A DNA stretch of 64,000 nucleotides from Catenovulum sp052056295 (GCF_052056295.1 NZ_CP182493.1:2666001-2730000); one strand, 5' to 3'; shown: positions 49,355 to 58,395, counted from the stretch's first letter. Numbers and translations are program-made. Notes: generated by a model not told the origin, from the letters alone.

Positions 49355-50143
49355 ATGGGTTTGTTTTTTACACTCAAAAAGTTAATCGGCTGGCTTGTCT
49401 CGCCGCTTCCTGTGTCAATAACCTTTATGGTTATTGGATATTGGTTAATGTTCAATCCGAAAATTAAAATTAAGTGGTCAAAGATTTTCATTGGTTGTGG
49501 TTTAGCTCTTTTAACACTTTCTTCATTACCTATTGTGTCACACAGTTTGATAAAACCTATAGAGTTTAGTGTAAAAAAGTTTGACGATTCCTCGACAAAA
49601 TTGGTGGACAACATTGTGGTCTTGGGATGTTACAGCACTGAAGATGAAGCTCTTCCACAAATAGCAAATATTCATGAGTGTTCATTATACCGAATAGTGG
49701 AAGCTTTTCGGTTAAGTAAAGTTTATCCAAATGCTGCCGTTATACTATCTGGCTGGGACAGTGGTGAAAACAGAATCTATAGCCATCCAGAGTACTTAGC
49801 TAATTATCTGATTAAATTGGGGCTGGAACGAGAAAGAATATTATTGTCGGTCGGAAATAACGACACCAAAGATGAAGCTGTAGCACTTGCGCAATATATG
49901 CATGATAAAAAGAATCTAGTTGTGAGCTCGGCCAGTCATTTTAAACGAATAAACAAAATATTTGCTCAGCAAAAACTTGATTTTACCGCTGTTCCTACCG
50001 AATATTTAACTAAAGATGAAGTTCAATGGCACTGGCATTTGGTATTACCTCAAGCAAACGCTTTATATACGAGTCAGCGGGCTTGGTATGAATATCTAGG
50101 TAATACTTGGGAGTCACTAAAACTTATGTTCGCCAGTAGCTAA
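49355..50143 (+). CDS. YdcF/ElyC/SanA-family (DUF218) envelope protein
   Basis: 262 residues. Two N-terminal membrane helices, then the DUF218 fold: DNIVVLGCYS, RIVEAFRLSKVYPNAAVILSG, SHPEYLANYLIKLG, NDTKDEAVAL, VVSSASHFKR. The ElyC homologue in E. coli affects undecaprenyl-phosphate use in envelope assembly. In an EPS and PEP-CTERM context a lipid-carrier role is plausible but inferred. Twelve bases upstream of the patatin gene, so co-transcribed. Confidence 0.82.
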   Translation: MGLFFTLKKLIGWLVSPLPVSITFMVIGYWLMFNPKIKIKWSKIFIGCGLALLTLSSLPIVSHSLIKPIEFSVKKFDDSSTKLVDNIVVLGCYSTEDEALPQIANIHECSLYRIVEAFRLSKVYPNAAVILSGWDSGENRIYSHPEYLANYLIKLGLERERILLSVGNNDTKDEAVALAQYMHDKKNLVVSSASHFKRINKIFAQQKLDFTAVPTEYLTKDEVQWHWHLVLPQANALYTSQRAWYEYLGNTWESLKLMFASS

Positions 50144-50154
50144 ATGAGAGAAAT

Positions 50155-50997
50155 ATGGATAACCAAAAACAAATTAAAATAGTTCCTGTTTTTTCTGGTG
50201 GGGGAACCCGACTGGCAGCGCATATAGGAATCTTACAAGCTCTAAAAGAATTGAAGATATCTTTCGATTGTCTAGTCGGTGTGTCTGGCGGCAGCATAAT
50301 CGCCTCGCTTTATTGCTCAGGCATGTCAATTAATGAGATCAAACAGCTGGCTTTAGATACAGATTTTCGCAAATTTAGAGGCTACAGTTTAATACGTTTA
50401 CTAAAAGATGGCGGCCTTAGTTCTGGAGATAAATTTGAAAAATGGATGGATAAGCAGCTAGGTGGCAAAACCTTTGCCGATTTACCACACAATCTCAATA
50501 TTTTAGCGACAGATGTAAATGGTGGCGGTCCAGTGGTGTTTAATCGAGTTAACACACCAAATTTGAAAGTTTCAAAAGCAGTGCGCTTTTCTATGTCGAT
50601 ACCATTGGTTTTTAGTTTTCAAAAGTTCGACAACTATATACTGACAGATGGTGCAATTTTATCTGAAGATGCTTTATTTAATGATTGGGCTGGAGATGGT
50701 ACGCCAACCATATGTTTTAGGCTGAAAAGTCAGCCGATAAAAAAAGAGCTGCAAGCACAAAGTATCTTCCCACTAAAACGATATGTTTTGATGTTAGTAC
50801 GTACCTTTATGACAGCTGTTTCGCGAGAATATGTTCAAGCAAACCATTGGCATAGCACTATAATTGTTGATACGGGAAGTATTTCCCCGGTTGATTTTAC
50901 CATTTCAAATGAACAAAAAGAGGAGTTGTTTAAAGCTGGATATTTAACCGCTTTGTCAATTATCCCCAAAAAATTAGTGCAGCCAGTCGCAAATTAG
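50155..50997 (+). CDS. Patatin-like phospholipase
   Basis: 280 residues. Oxyanion loop SGGGTRLAAHIG, nucleophile Ser44 in GVSGGS, catalytic Asp in LTDGAIL, and no signal peptide. It should hydrolyse acyl esters of phospholipids from the cytoplasmic side. Operonic with the YdcF-like gene. Role in the neighbouring EPS/PEP-CTERM system unknown. Confidence 0.88.
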   Translation: MDNQKQIKIVPVFSGGGTRLAAHIGILQALKELKISFDCLVGVSGGSIIASLYCSGMSINEIKQLALDTDFRKFRGYSLIRLLKDGGLSSGDKFEKWMDKQLGGKTFADLPHNLNILATDVNGGGPVVFNRVNTPNLKVSKAVRFSMSIPLVFSFQKFDNYILTDGAILSEDALFNDWAGDGTPTICFRLKSQPIKKELQAQSIFPLKRYVLMLVRTFMTAVSREYVQANHWHSTIIVDTGSISPVDFTISNEQKEELFKAGYLTALSIIPKKLVQPVAN

Positions 50998-51017
50998 TGA
51001 CGTTTGACTTGTGTTCA

Positions 51018-51035
51018 GTCAAGTTTTTTTACATT
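51018..51035 (+). promoter_or_regulatory. Candidate PrsR-binding box
   Basis: GTCA-AGTTTT-TTTACATT, 71 bp before the -24 element of the PEP-CTERM gene at 51186. Confidence 0.45.
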
Positions 51036-51106
51036 ATAAAGGCATGTAGCGAAACCTAGAATGTAATGCTGTATAAAGTTATTGTTATTAAAGGTTTTTT
51101 GTTTTT

Positions 51107-51122
51107 TGGAATAGTATTTGCT
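51107..51122 (+). promoter_or_regulatory. Sigma-54 promoter of PEP-CTERM gene
   Basis: TGGAATAGTATTTGCT has the required GG-N10-GC spacing, with TTTGCT perfect at -12. It lies 64 bp before the start codon. Confidence 0.6.
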
Positions 51123-51185
51123 TCTATAGTTTCATATAGAAGGTAGGCTGTTTTTAAACAACAAAGTTTTTAAGTTAGGTGAAAT

Positions 51186-51896
51186 ATGAAAACACTTTTT
51201 TCTGCCGTTAAAGTTATGGCTATGCTTGGCGCTTTAGTGAGTGGGCAAGCTCTAGCAACACCTATTGATATCGAATGGAACGGTACTGCATATCAAGGTG
51301 ATGGTTCTGCTCCTACCCATTTAGAGGGTATTTCTGGAGTTGAAACATTTGAATTTGATGGTGATATCTCAGGAAACGCGATCGTTGATTTATTTTACGA
51401 TGAAAGTGATTCGAGCGTTAGCGACACAGGTGACTATGGTTTTGGGACCAGCTGGGAAGGTTTATTTCCACAGCAACATGGCGATTGGTACTTGGAAGTT
51501 GATTTTTCTACATTAGCTTCAGGTAGTATTTGGCTTGAATTAAAGAGCAGTTGGTTTGCATTCGATTTTATATCTGGCGATACCTCGCTTTTGATTGACG
51601 AGAATTTGTTCTCTATGGATATCACTGAAGTTAATCTGTTAGCTGGTGATGGTGACGATTTCTTGTACTCCGGTGATGTTGCTAATTTGAATTTAGCTTT
51701 AGACCCTTTTGGTTTCGCGGGTAAAAAAGTGACTTTTGAGTTGTTTCAAGCTGCGTCAAATGATGGTGGGTCATCAGTTTATGAAGGCAACGCTTTGTTA
51801 TCATTTAACGTGACAGAAGTACCTGAGCCAAGCACCATAGCTCTATTTTCTTTTGTATTGTTATTGTTAAACCGCGTTCGAATGAATAGAAAGTAA
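51186..51896 (+). CDS. PEP-CTERM sorting-domain protein
   Basis: 236 residues. Signal peptide ending GQALA, acidic beta-rich middle (IDIEWNGTAYQGDGS), and a C-terminal sorting signal: PEPSTIALFSFVLLLLN, then basic VRMNRK. An exosortase of the XrtA type recognises and cleaves at PEP and anchors or releases the protein. Middle domain unlike the three at 55-58 kb. RBS AGGTG five bases upstream of ATG. Confidence 0.9.
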   Translation: MKTLFSAVKVMAMLGALVSGQALATPIDIEWNGTAYQGDGSAPTHLEGISGVETFEFDGDISGNAIVDLFYDESDSSVSDTGDYGFGTSWEGLFPQQHGDWYLEVDFSTLASGSIWLELKSSWFAFDFISGDTSLLIDENLFSMDITEVNLLAGDGDDFLYSGDVANLNLALDPFGFAGKKVTFELFQAASNDGGSSVYEGNALLSFNVTEVPEPSTIALFSFVLLLLNRVRMNRK

Positions 51897-51932
51897 CTTT
51901 CAACGATTTTGTAGGATTTAATTTTAAAACCT

Positions 51933-51956
51933 AAGCTATACTAAGTTGTATAGCTT
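51933..51956 (+). repeat. Perfect 9-bp inverted repeat before the acyltransferase gene
   Basis: AAGCTATAC / GTATAGCTT, loop TAAGTT, with no T-run. It may attenuate transcription from the PEP-CTERM gene or mark the 5' leader of the next gene. Confidence 0.35.
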
Positions 51957-51971
51957 GGGGAGAGAGAATTT

Positions 51972-52880
51972 ATGAGGGCATTACGCAAACTAGCTGAAAA
52001 GCCGATAGTCGGACCTGTTGTAAAAGCAGCGATGCGTTATTTTGCCGATCGTGAGGTGGATTCTATATCATCTCACTTTTCACAATTTTTACAGCCGGTG
52101 TTGGCTTATTCTGACGAACTTAAACAAGACACCTATAAAGTTCGTTATAACGTGTATTGTGATGAACTCCACTTCTTAGAAGAAAACCAAATTGGTCTAG
52201 AGACAGATCATTTCGATAGTCATTCACTTCATTGTGCGATTAAACATAAGCAGACAAACGCCTATGCTGGCACAGTTAGATTGGTCTGCTCATCGAGTCC
52301 TAAAGAAAAATTGCCAATTGAAGAGTTTTGTCTTAACTCCATTAATGACGATGAAATTCACCCTAGTGATTTTAGCCGAGATAAAATTTGTGAAATTTCA
52401 CGTTTAGCTATACCAGCTCAGTTCCGTCGTCGTAATGCCGATAAGTTTGCCGGTGCTGCGACAGGTGCGATTAATGAATCTTCGTATTCTGAAGATGAGT
52501 TACGTTGTTTCCCATTTATTGCTGTAGGTTTGTATATGTCTTGTGCGTCACTTGCACATCACTCTGGCATAAAACACTGTTTTGTGATGATGGAGCCTAG
52601 ATTGGCTCGTAGCCTACGTTTTGTTGGGATTCCATTTAAACAAATTGGTCCAACGGTAGAATACCATGGGAAAAGAGCACCTTATTATATTAGTAATAAA
52701 ATTTTAATGGACAGCTTAAGTCCTGGTTTCAAAAAATTGATGTATAAAATTGAGGATGATTTAGAAGGTCAGTTTTTGGCTGCTAGGAACGGCGGAGGCT
52801 TGAGGCACACGCCCTTGAATAAAGCGAGTCAAGCAAATAGCTTTGTCTCTACCTCTGGTGAGAGTCTGTTTAAGTTATAA
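51972..52880 (+). CDS. PEP-CTERM/exosortase system-associated acyltransferase
   Basis: 302 residues. GNAT-like fold related to acyl-homoserine-lactone synthases: DELKQDTYKVRYNVYCDELHFL, FDSHSLHCAIKH, AGTVRLV, CEISRLAIPAQFRRR. This family accompanies exosortase systems and its product is unknown. It is followed by ThiF-like and nitroreductase-like genes, which together suggest synthesis of a small molecule or modification of a carrier. RBS GGGAGAGAGAA upstream of the start. Confidence 0.82.
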   Translation: MRALRKLAEKPIVGPVVKAAMRYFADREVDSISSHFSQFLQPVLAYSDELKQDTYKVRYNVYCDELHFLEENQIGLETDHFDSHSLHCAIKHKQTNAYAGTVRLVCSSSPKEKLPIEEFCLNSINDDEIHPSDFSRDKICEISRLAIPAQFRRRNADKFAGAATGAINESSYSEDELRCFPFIAVGLYMSCASLAHHSGIKHCFVMMEPRLARSLRFVGIPFKQIGPTVEYHGKRAPYYISNKILMDSLSPGFKKLMYKIEDDLEGQFLAARNGGGLRHTPLNKASQANSFVSTSGESLFKL

Positions 52881-52989
52881 ATCATCAACTAATCTCAGGG
52901 TTTAACTGGAGTCATTACCTTGGGGTTAGTCGACACTTCCCTTCCATATTATCCATAAGCTTTATATATCCTTAATTCAAGGGTTATCT

Positions 52990-53847
52990 ATGTTTGATTA
53001 TATGAATGCTTTTTCGCGCAATATCGGTTGGTTAACCACTGCTGAACAAGCTCAATTAAAAAATAAAAGAGTAGCAACCGCTGGTGCCGGCGGAGTTGGC
53101 AGCGAACACATAGTAACGCTTGCTCGTTTAGGTATCGGAAAATTTAATATCTCTGATTTTGATGAATACGAGGTGCATAACTTCAACCGCCAAGCGGGCG
53201 CATTTATGTCAACCGTAGGGCAACCTAAAGTGGAAGTGATGGAAAAAATCGCTTTAGATATCAATCCTGAGTTAGAAATCAAATCCTTTCCTCAAGGTAT
53301 TAACCAAGACAATGTCGACGAATTTCTACAAGATGTCGATGTATATGTCGACAGCTTAGACTATTTTGCGCTGCAGGCGAGAAAGTTGGTTTATAAAAAA
53401 TGCTTAGAAAAAAATATTCCAGTTGTTGTGGCTGCGCCAATTGGTATGGGCACTGCGTTATTATGTTTCACTGAAGATAGCATGAATTACGAGGAGTATT
53501 TTAGGTTTGAAGACTGTAAAACAGAAAATGAACAATTGGTTAAGTTCCTGATTGGTTTAAGTCCTTCATTGATTCAGCGTAGTTATTTAGTTGACCCATC
53601 AACCAGTGATTTTATTGCGAAAAAAGCGCCATCTTTACCTATGGGTGTTAAGTTGTGTGGCGGTGCCGCGGCTTCTTATGTGCTAAAAATACTCTTAGGC
53701 AGGGGGGATTTAGTCAAAGCGCCTTGGGGATTACATTTTGATGCCTATAAAAACAAAATGGTCAAAACTTGGCGCCCTTGGGGAAATCGCAATCCTATCC
53801 AACGTATTATGTTCGCAATTGCAAAAAAAGTGGTTTTAAAAAAATAA
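52990..53847 (+). CDS. ThiF/E1-like adenylyltransferase
   Basis: 285 residues. Nucleotide site AGAGGVGSE at 31-39, then FNISDFDEYEVHNFNRQAG (Asp and Arg of the E1 superfamily) and VDSLDYFALQARKLVYKKC. C-terminus is basic and hydrophobic (IQRIMFAIAKKVVLKK). No zinc-binding C-x-x-C is seen. It probably adenylates a carboxyl group, but no ubiquitin-like partner is nearby. Between the acyltransferase and the nitroreductase-like gene, as in MoeY-type pairs. Confidence 0.85.
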   Translation: MFDYMNAFSRNIGWLTTAEQAQLKNKRVATAGAGGVGSEHIVTLARLGIGKFNISDFDEYEVHNFNRQAGAFMSTVGQPKVEVMEKIALDINPELEIKSFPQGINQDNVDEFLQDVDVYVDSLDYFALQARKLVYKKCLEKNIPVVVAAPIGMGTALLCFTEDSMNYEEYFRFEDCKTENEQLVKFLIGLSPSLIQRSYLVDPSTSDFIAKKAPSLPMGVKLCGGAAASYVLKILLGRGDLVKAPWGLHFDAYKNKMVKTWRPWGNRNPIQRIMFAIAKKVVLKK

Positions 53848-53865
53848 CAAACAAAGGACAGCTCA

Positions 53866-54963
53866 ATGCAAACGGCGATACCTGAACGCATTAAAAGTAT
53901 TCTCGATCTAGCTCGCTGGGCGCCTAGCCCGGATAATCTGCAGCCGTGGAAATTTCGCGTTGTAAATATCAATCAATTTGAAGTGCATAGTAAAGATGCG
54001 TCAGATTGGATGGTCTACGACAAAAATGGCCATGTAACTTGGTTAGCGCTCGGTTTTTTATTTGAAACTATCGATATTGCAGCTGCTGAAGTGGGTTGTA
54101 GGGTCGAATATCAACACTTGCCTAGTGATGATACACAAACTAAAGTGTTTTTGTTGACTCTAGTAGAAGACACTAGTATTCAACCATCACCTTTATTTAA
54201 GCAAATCAAATCACGTACTGTACAACGGCAGGCTATGGGGACTAAGCCTTTATCGGCAGCAGAAAAAGAACAGATCAAATCTGCTTTGCCTGATGAGTTT
54301 GAATTAGATTGGGTTGAAGGGGCTGGCAATAAATTTAAACTAGGGAAATTACTCTTTGGTTGTGCGCACACTCGCTACATAATGCACGATGGTTTTAAAG
54401 TTCACTCAAAAGTAATTGATTGGCGCAAAGGTTTCGAAAAGCTCAGCCCAACAAAAATTCCGATCAAATCATTAGGTGTTGACGCTGTGACAACTGCATT
54501 AACCAAATGGGTGTTAAGCGGCAGCTGGAAAAAATTTCATATTATTGAAAAGTATTTTTTAGGCACTTTATGGGCAAGGTTAATGATGGAGCTTCGTACC
54601 TCGATGTGCTCGAACGCTCATTTTATGTTACGTAAAAAGCAACCTGCCAAAAGCCTAGAAGATTTTATTTTGTCAGGCCGCGCTGTAATGCGTATTTGGT
54701 TAACCACAGATTCGCTTGGTTTGGGTTTTCAACCAGAACATACGCCAATTATGTTTGCGGAATATTTTCGCGATGGTATAGATTTCACCGAAAACGAAAA
54801 AGATAATCGTGCGATCAAAAACGCAACTAAAATGGATGCTTACTTCAAATCACTATATGGTGAAAAGAAAGTTGAGCAGATTATATACATTGCTAGATTA
54901 GGAAGAAGCAAACCACCACAAGCACGCTCGGTAAGAAAGGAACTGCAGGATTTGATGTTATAG
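53866..54963 (+). CDS. Nitroreductase-like flavoprotein (Acg/MoeY C-terminal type)
   Basis: 365 residues. Nitroreductase-fold N-terminus ILDLARWAPSPDNLQPWKFRV with FMN-binding type motif, VTWLALGFLFETID, and late SGRAVMRIWLTTDSLGLGFQPEHTP. Longer than classic nitroreductases (about 200). The ThiF gene ends 18 bp upstream; in some genomes the two are fused (MoeY). Substrate unknown, probably redox modification of the product of the upstream enzymes. Confidence 0.8.
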   Translation: MQTAIPERIKSILDLARWAPSPDNLQPWKFRVVNINQFEVHSKDASDWMVYDKNGHVTWLALGFLFETIDIAAAEVGCRVEYQHLPSDDTQTKVFLLTLVEDTSIQPSPLFKQIKSRTVQRQAMGTKPLSAAEKEQIKSALPDEFELDWVEGAGNKFKLGKLLFGCAHTRYIMHDGFKVHSKVIDWRKGFEKLSPTKIPIKSLGVDAVTTALTKWVLSGSWKKFHIIEKYFLGTLWARLMMELRTSMCSNAHFMLRKKQPAKSLEDFILSGRAVMRIWLTTDSLGLGFQPEHTPIMFAEYFRDGIDFTENEKDNRAIKNATKMDAYFKSLYGEKKVEQIIYIARLGRSKPPQARSVRKELQDLML

Positions 54964-55003
54964 TCGGTGGTGCTGCACTAAGTTATCCATTACGACTACT
55001 AAA

Positions 55004-55041
55004 ACAAAAAAACCAGAGTACAAGACTCTGGTTTTTATTTT
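55004..55041. terminator. Bidirectional terminator (nitroreductase gene and PEP-CTERM copy 1)
   Basis: AACCAGAGT / ACTCTGGTT, loop ACAAG, A- and T-runs on both sides. Repeated after each PEP-CTERM copy. Confidence 0.8.
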
Positions 55042-55063
55042 TTAGCTTAACTTGAAGTATGAA

Positions 55064-55894
55064 TTAAGCTTGTTTTCTGCGGCGTAAGCCAACTAAAGCT
55101 AATAAACCAGCACCGAATACTGCTAGGCTTGCAGGCTCAGGAACAACACCTACTTCAGCGATACTGAAGTCAGCAGAAGGGTTACCAGATAATACTGCGA
55201 AGATACCAGTTACAGCAGAGAAATCAGCGTCACCAACGAAATCATCGAAAGATAACTTGATAGTACCAGGAGCTGTAAAGCCAGCAGCAGAAGTTTCGCC
55301 TTTAGACCAGCCAGAAGCTAGGTTTTCAATAGCTGAAGTATCGATGTCAGTACCGAAGTCATATAAATCAGCGAAGAAAGCGTTAGTTGACGCAGCATCA
55401 GCGAAAATCTCAGTGTTTGAAATAACATACAAGTCTAATTCAAAGCTAGTGTCGATGCTTAAAATGTCAAAGTAGAAAGAAGCATAGCTGCTAAGGTCTA
55501 ACAAAGTGCTAGGATCATTGATGTCAGCAAATGGGTTAGTGTAGAACAAGCCCATAGTACCAGTTACACCATCATCATTGTTGAATACTAATTTGCCGTC
55601 ACCAACAGAGAAGCCAGTTGAGCCTGTAGCAGACACAGGACCTACTGCATCTGAACCACCAGTTTGCACAACAGTTGCTGTTACAACACCATGAGGGCTA
55701 ACTTCAGTGTCTTGAGCATAAGAAGTGCTGCCTTGAGCGTCAGAGTACAAATAGCCATCGTTAGTACCTAAAGCACCAGCATATGAACCATTGTAACCAT
55801 CAAAAGAGTCTAAAACCATTTCGCCAGCATTTGCTGAAGCAATACCTGCAACTGTTAAAGCCGCTGCTGCTATAGTTTGTTTGAAATTGAACAT
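55064..55894 (-). CDS. PEP-CTERM sorting-domain protein, tandem copy 1
   Basis: 276 residues, signal peptide ending ASANA, acidic beta-rich body (VLDSFDGYNG), C-terminal VPEPASLAVFGAGLLALVGL then RRRKQA. The protein is identical to copy 2 at 56243 and clearly paralogous to copy 3. No other domain recognised. The body is poor in Lys and Arg and rich in Asp, Gly and Ser, as in many matrix proteins exported by exosortase. Confidence 0.92.
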   Translation of the reverse strand: MFNFKQTIAAAALTVAGIASANAGEMVLDSFDGYNGSYAGALGTNDGYLYSDAQGSTSYAQDTEVSPHGVVTATVVQTGGSDAVGPVSATGSTGFSVGDGKLVFNNDDGVTGTMGLFYTNPFADINDPSTLLDLSSYASFYFDILSIDTSFELDLYVISNTEIFADAASTNAFFADLYDFGTDIDTSAIENLASGWSKGETSAAGFTAPGTIKLSFDDFVGDADFSAVTGIFAVLSGNPSADFSIAEVGVVPEPASLAVFGAGLLALVGLRRRKQA

Positions 55895-55957
55895 AATCGT
55901 TTCCTTCTGTTTAAAACTGGTTATTGAGTTATTTGTTAATCAATCTGAATCTAGTAA

Positions 55958-55974
55958 AGCATTAGGCGTGCCAA
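55958..55974 (-). promoter_or_regulatory. Sigma-54 promoter of PEP-CTERM copy 1
   Basis: Minus reading TTGGCACGCCTAATGCT, one mismatch from the RpoN consensus, 64 bp from the ATG. Confidence 0.7.
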
Positions 55975-56034
55975 TGTTTAAAAGTGTATATTTATCAGTG
56001 TTTTATGATTTGTGTGTTTAGGCGCGAATTATGC

Positions 56035-56052
56035 AGTGTAAATATTTCTGAC
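56035..56052 (-). promoter_or_regulatory. Candidate PrsR-binding box, copy 1
   Basis: Minus reading GTCA-GAAATA-TTTACACT, 60 bp before the -24 element. Confidence 0.5.
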
Positions 56053-56185
56053 TCTAGTTGATGTTTATGTTGAAAGGTATGCACCTAAGTCAGAGTTAGT
56101 GGCTCTTGAAGCTGCGTTCTTCTGCGTGAGTGGGTAGGTGTTTCAGGTATTGCTATGGCAGAGGGGGGATAAGTAGGTGAAATAA

Positions 56186-56218
56186 AAAAAACCAGAGCAC
56201 AAGACTCTGGTTTTTATT
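56186..56218. terminator. Terminator after PEP-CTERM copy 2
   Basis: The same hairpin as after copy 1 but with one mismatch in the stem (AACCAGAGC). Confidence 0.7.
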
Positions 56219-56242
56219 TTTTAGCTTAACTTGAAGTATGAA

Positions 56243-57073
56243 TTAAGCTTGTTTTCTGCGGCGTAAGCCAACTAAAGCTAATAAACCAGCACCGAATACT
56301 GCTAGGCTTGCAGGCTCAGGAACAACACCTACTTCAGCGATACTGAAGTCAGCAGAAGGGTTACCAGATAATACTGCGAAGATACCAGTTACAGCAGAGA
56401 AATCAGCGTCACCAACGAAATCATCGAAAGATAACTTGATAGTACCAGGCGCTGTGAAGCCAGCAGCAGACGTTTCGCCTTTAGACCAGCCAGAAGCTAG
56501 GTTTTCAATAGCAGAAGTATCGATGTCAGTACCGAAGTCATATAAATCAGCGAAGAAAGCGTTAGTTGACGCAGCATCAGCGAAAATCTCAGTGTTAGAG
56601 ATTACATATAGGTCTAATTCAAAGCTAGTGTCGATGCTTAAGATATCGAAGTAGAAAGAAGCATAGCTGCTAAGGTCTAACAAAGTGCTAGGATCATTGA
56701 TGTCAGCAAATGGGTTAGTGTAGAACAAGCCCATAGTACCAGTTACACCATCATCATTGTTGAATACTAATTTGCCGTCACCAACAGAGAAGCCAGTTGA
56801 GCCTGTAGCAGACACAGGACCTACTGCATCTGAACCACCAGTTTGCACAACAGTTGCTGTTACAACACCATGAGGGCTAACTTCAGTGTCTTGAGCATAA
56901 GAAGTGCTGCCTTGAGCGTCAGAGTACAAATAGCCATCGTTAGTACCTAAAGCACCAGCATATGAACCATTGTAACCATCAAAAGAGTCTAAAACCATTT
57001 CGCCAGCATTTGCTGAAGCAATACCTGCAACTGTTAAAGCCGCTGCTGCTATAGTTTGTTTGAAATTGAACAT
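56243..57073 (-). CDS. PEP-CTERM sorting-domain protein, tandem copy 2 (identical to copy 1)
   Basis: Same 276 residues as copy 1 with a few silent differences (for example around 56453-56650), exactly 1179 bp away. Upstream sequence (sigma-54 promoter, box, flank) is also nearly identical. The pair has either duplicated recently or been homogenised by gene conversion. Confidence 0.92.
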   Translation of the reverse strand: MFNFKQTIAAAALTVAGIASANAGEMVLDSFDGYNGSYAGALGTNDGYLYSDAQGSTSYAQDTEVSPHGVVTATVVQTGGSDAVGPVSATGSTGFSVGDGKLVFNNDDGVTGTMGLFYTNPFADINDPSTLLDLSSYASFYFDILSIDTSFELDLYVISNTEIFADAASTNAFFADLYDFGTDIDTSAIENLASGWSKGETSAAGFTAPGTIKLSFDDFVGDADFSAVTGIFAVLSGNPSADFSIAEVGVVPEPASLAVFGAGLLALVGLRRRKQA

Positions 57074-57136
57074 AATCGTTTCCTTCTGTTTAAAACTGGT
57101 TATTGAGTTATTTGTTAATCAATCTGAATCTAGTAA

Positions 57137-57153
57137 AGCATTAGGCGTGCCAA
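57137..57153 (-). promoter_or_regulatory. Sigma-54 promoter of PEP-CTERM copy 2
   Basis: Identical element to that of copy 1, same 64-bp distance to the ATG. Confidence 0.7.
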
Positions 57154-57213
57154 TGTTTAAAAATATTTATTTATCAATACTTTGCGATTTGTGTGTTTAG
57201 GCGCGAATTATGC

Positions 57214-57231
57214 AGTGTAAATATTTCTGAC
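57214..57231 (-). promoter_or_regulatory. Candidate PrsR-binding box, copy 2
   Basis: Identical to the copy 1 box; 60 bp from the promoter. Confidence 0.5.
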
Positions 57232-57361
57232 TCTAGTTGATGTTTATGTTGAAAGGTATGCACCTAAATCAGAGTTAGTGGCTCTTGAAGCTGCGTTCTT
57301 TTGCGTGAGCGGGTAGGGGTTTCAAATATTGCTATGGCAGAGGGGGGATAAGTAGGTGAAA

Positions 57362-57400
57362 TAAAAAAACCAGAGTACAAGACTCTGGTTTTTATTTTTT
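57362..57400. terminator. Terminator after PEP-CTERM copy 3
   Basis: AACCAGAGT / ACTCTGGTT hairpin with T-rich flanks on both strands. Confidence 0.75.
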
Positions 57401-57421
57401 TAGCTTAACTTAAAGTATGAA

Positions 57422-58252
57422 TTAAGCTTGTTTTCTGCGGCGTAAGCCAACTAAAGCTAATAAACCAGCACCGAATACAGCTAGGCTTGCAGGCTCAGGC
57501 ACAACACCTACTTCAGCTACACTGAAATCAGCAGAAGGATCACCAGTCAAGACGGCGAAGATGGCTGTTACAGCAGAGAAATCAGCATCACCCACAAAAT
57601 CATCAAAAGCTAATTTTAGAGTGCCAGGCGCTGTAAAGCCAGAAGCTGAAGTTTCTCCTTTAGACCAACCAGAACCTAAACTTTCAATCGCACCTGTGTC
57701 GATATTTGTGCCCGAATCGTATAGGTCATCAAAGAAAGCGGCTGTTGCTAAACCATCAGCGAATATATCTGTATTAGAAATAACATACAAATCTAATTCA
57801 AAGCTGGTATCTATACTGAGAATATCAAAATAAAAAGCGGTATAGGCGCTAATATCTAAAAGTGTATTTGGGTCGTTGATGTCAGCGAAAGGGTTGGTAT
57901 AAAACAAACCTAAAGTACCAGTTACACCATCATCATTATTAAATACAAGTTTACCATCACCAACAGAAAATCCAGTAGCGCCAGTTGCTGCAACAGGGCC
58001 AACAGCATCTTGACCACCTGATTGCACTACGGTTGCCGCTACAGTGCCGTGTGGGCTAACTTCATAGTCTTGAGCAAAAGTAGTGCTGCCTTGTGCATCC
58101 GCATACAAGTAGCCATCATTTGCACCTAATGCGCCTGCATATGTACCATCGTAACCATCAAAAGAATCTAACACCAACTCACCTGCACTGACAGATGTTA
58201 AACCCGCTACTGTTATAGCAACAGCTGCTAATGTTTGTTTAACGTTAATCAT
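57422..58252 (-). CDS. PEP-CTERM sorting-domain protein, tandem copy 3 (diverged paralogue)
   Basis: 276 residues, same length and layout as copies 1 and 2, differing at scattered positions mainly in the body and signal peptide (MINVKQTLAAVAITVAGL). C-terminal sorting signal identical. Its start-to-start distance to copy 2 is again exactly 1179 bp, but the upstream region differs except for the promoter and box. It is the older member of the array. Confidence 0.92.
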   Translation of the reverse strand: MINVKQTLAAVAITVAGLTSVSAGELVLDSFDGYDGTYAGALGANDGYLYADAQGSTTFAQDYEVSPHGTVAATVVQSGGQDAVGPVAATGATGFSVGDGKLVFNNDDGVTGTLGLFYTNPFADINDPNTLLDISAYTAFYFDILSIDTSFELDLYVISNTDIFADGLATAAFFDDLYDSGTNIDTGAIESLGSGWSKGETSASGFTAPGTLKLAFDDFVGDADFSAVTAIFAVLTGDPSADFSVAEVGVVPEPASLAVFGAGLLALVGLRRRKQA

Positions 58253-58318
58253 AATCTTTTCCTTCTATTGAAGCCGGTTAATGAACTGACAAATTGTTAG
58301 TCAAGCCATTTTAGGTCG

Positions 58319-58334
58319 TGCACCAGTTGTGCCA
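58319..58334 (-). promoter_or_regulatory. Sigma-54 promoter of PEP-CTERM copy 3
   Basis: Minus reading TGGCACAACTGGTGCA, GG and GC in the RpoN register, 67 bp before the ATG. Confidence 0.6.
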
Positions 58335-58395
58335 GATTTAATTTGTCTATTTTTATCAAAGGCTTGATTATGGATGATTTTCGAACAGAAAACGG

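Noticed and set aside
55064..58252. CRISPR array or transposon as cause of the 1179-bp repeats
   Set aside because: The units are whole genes with promoter and terminator, not short repeats with spacers, and no transposase is present.
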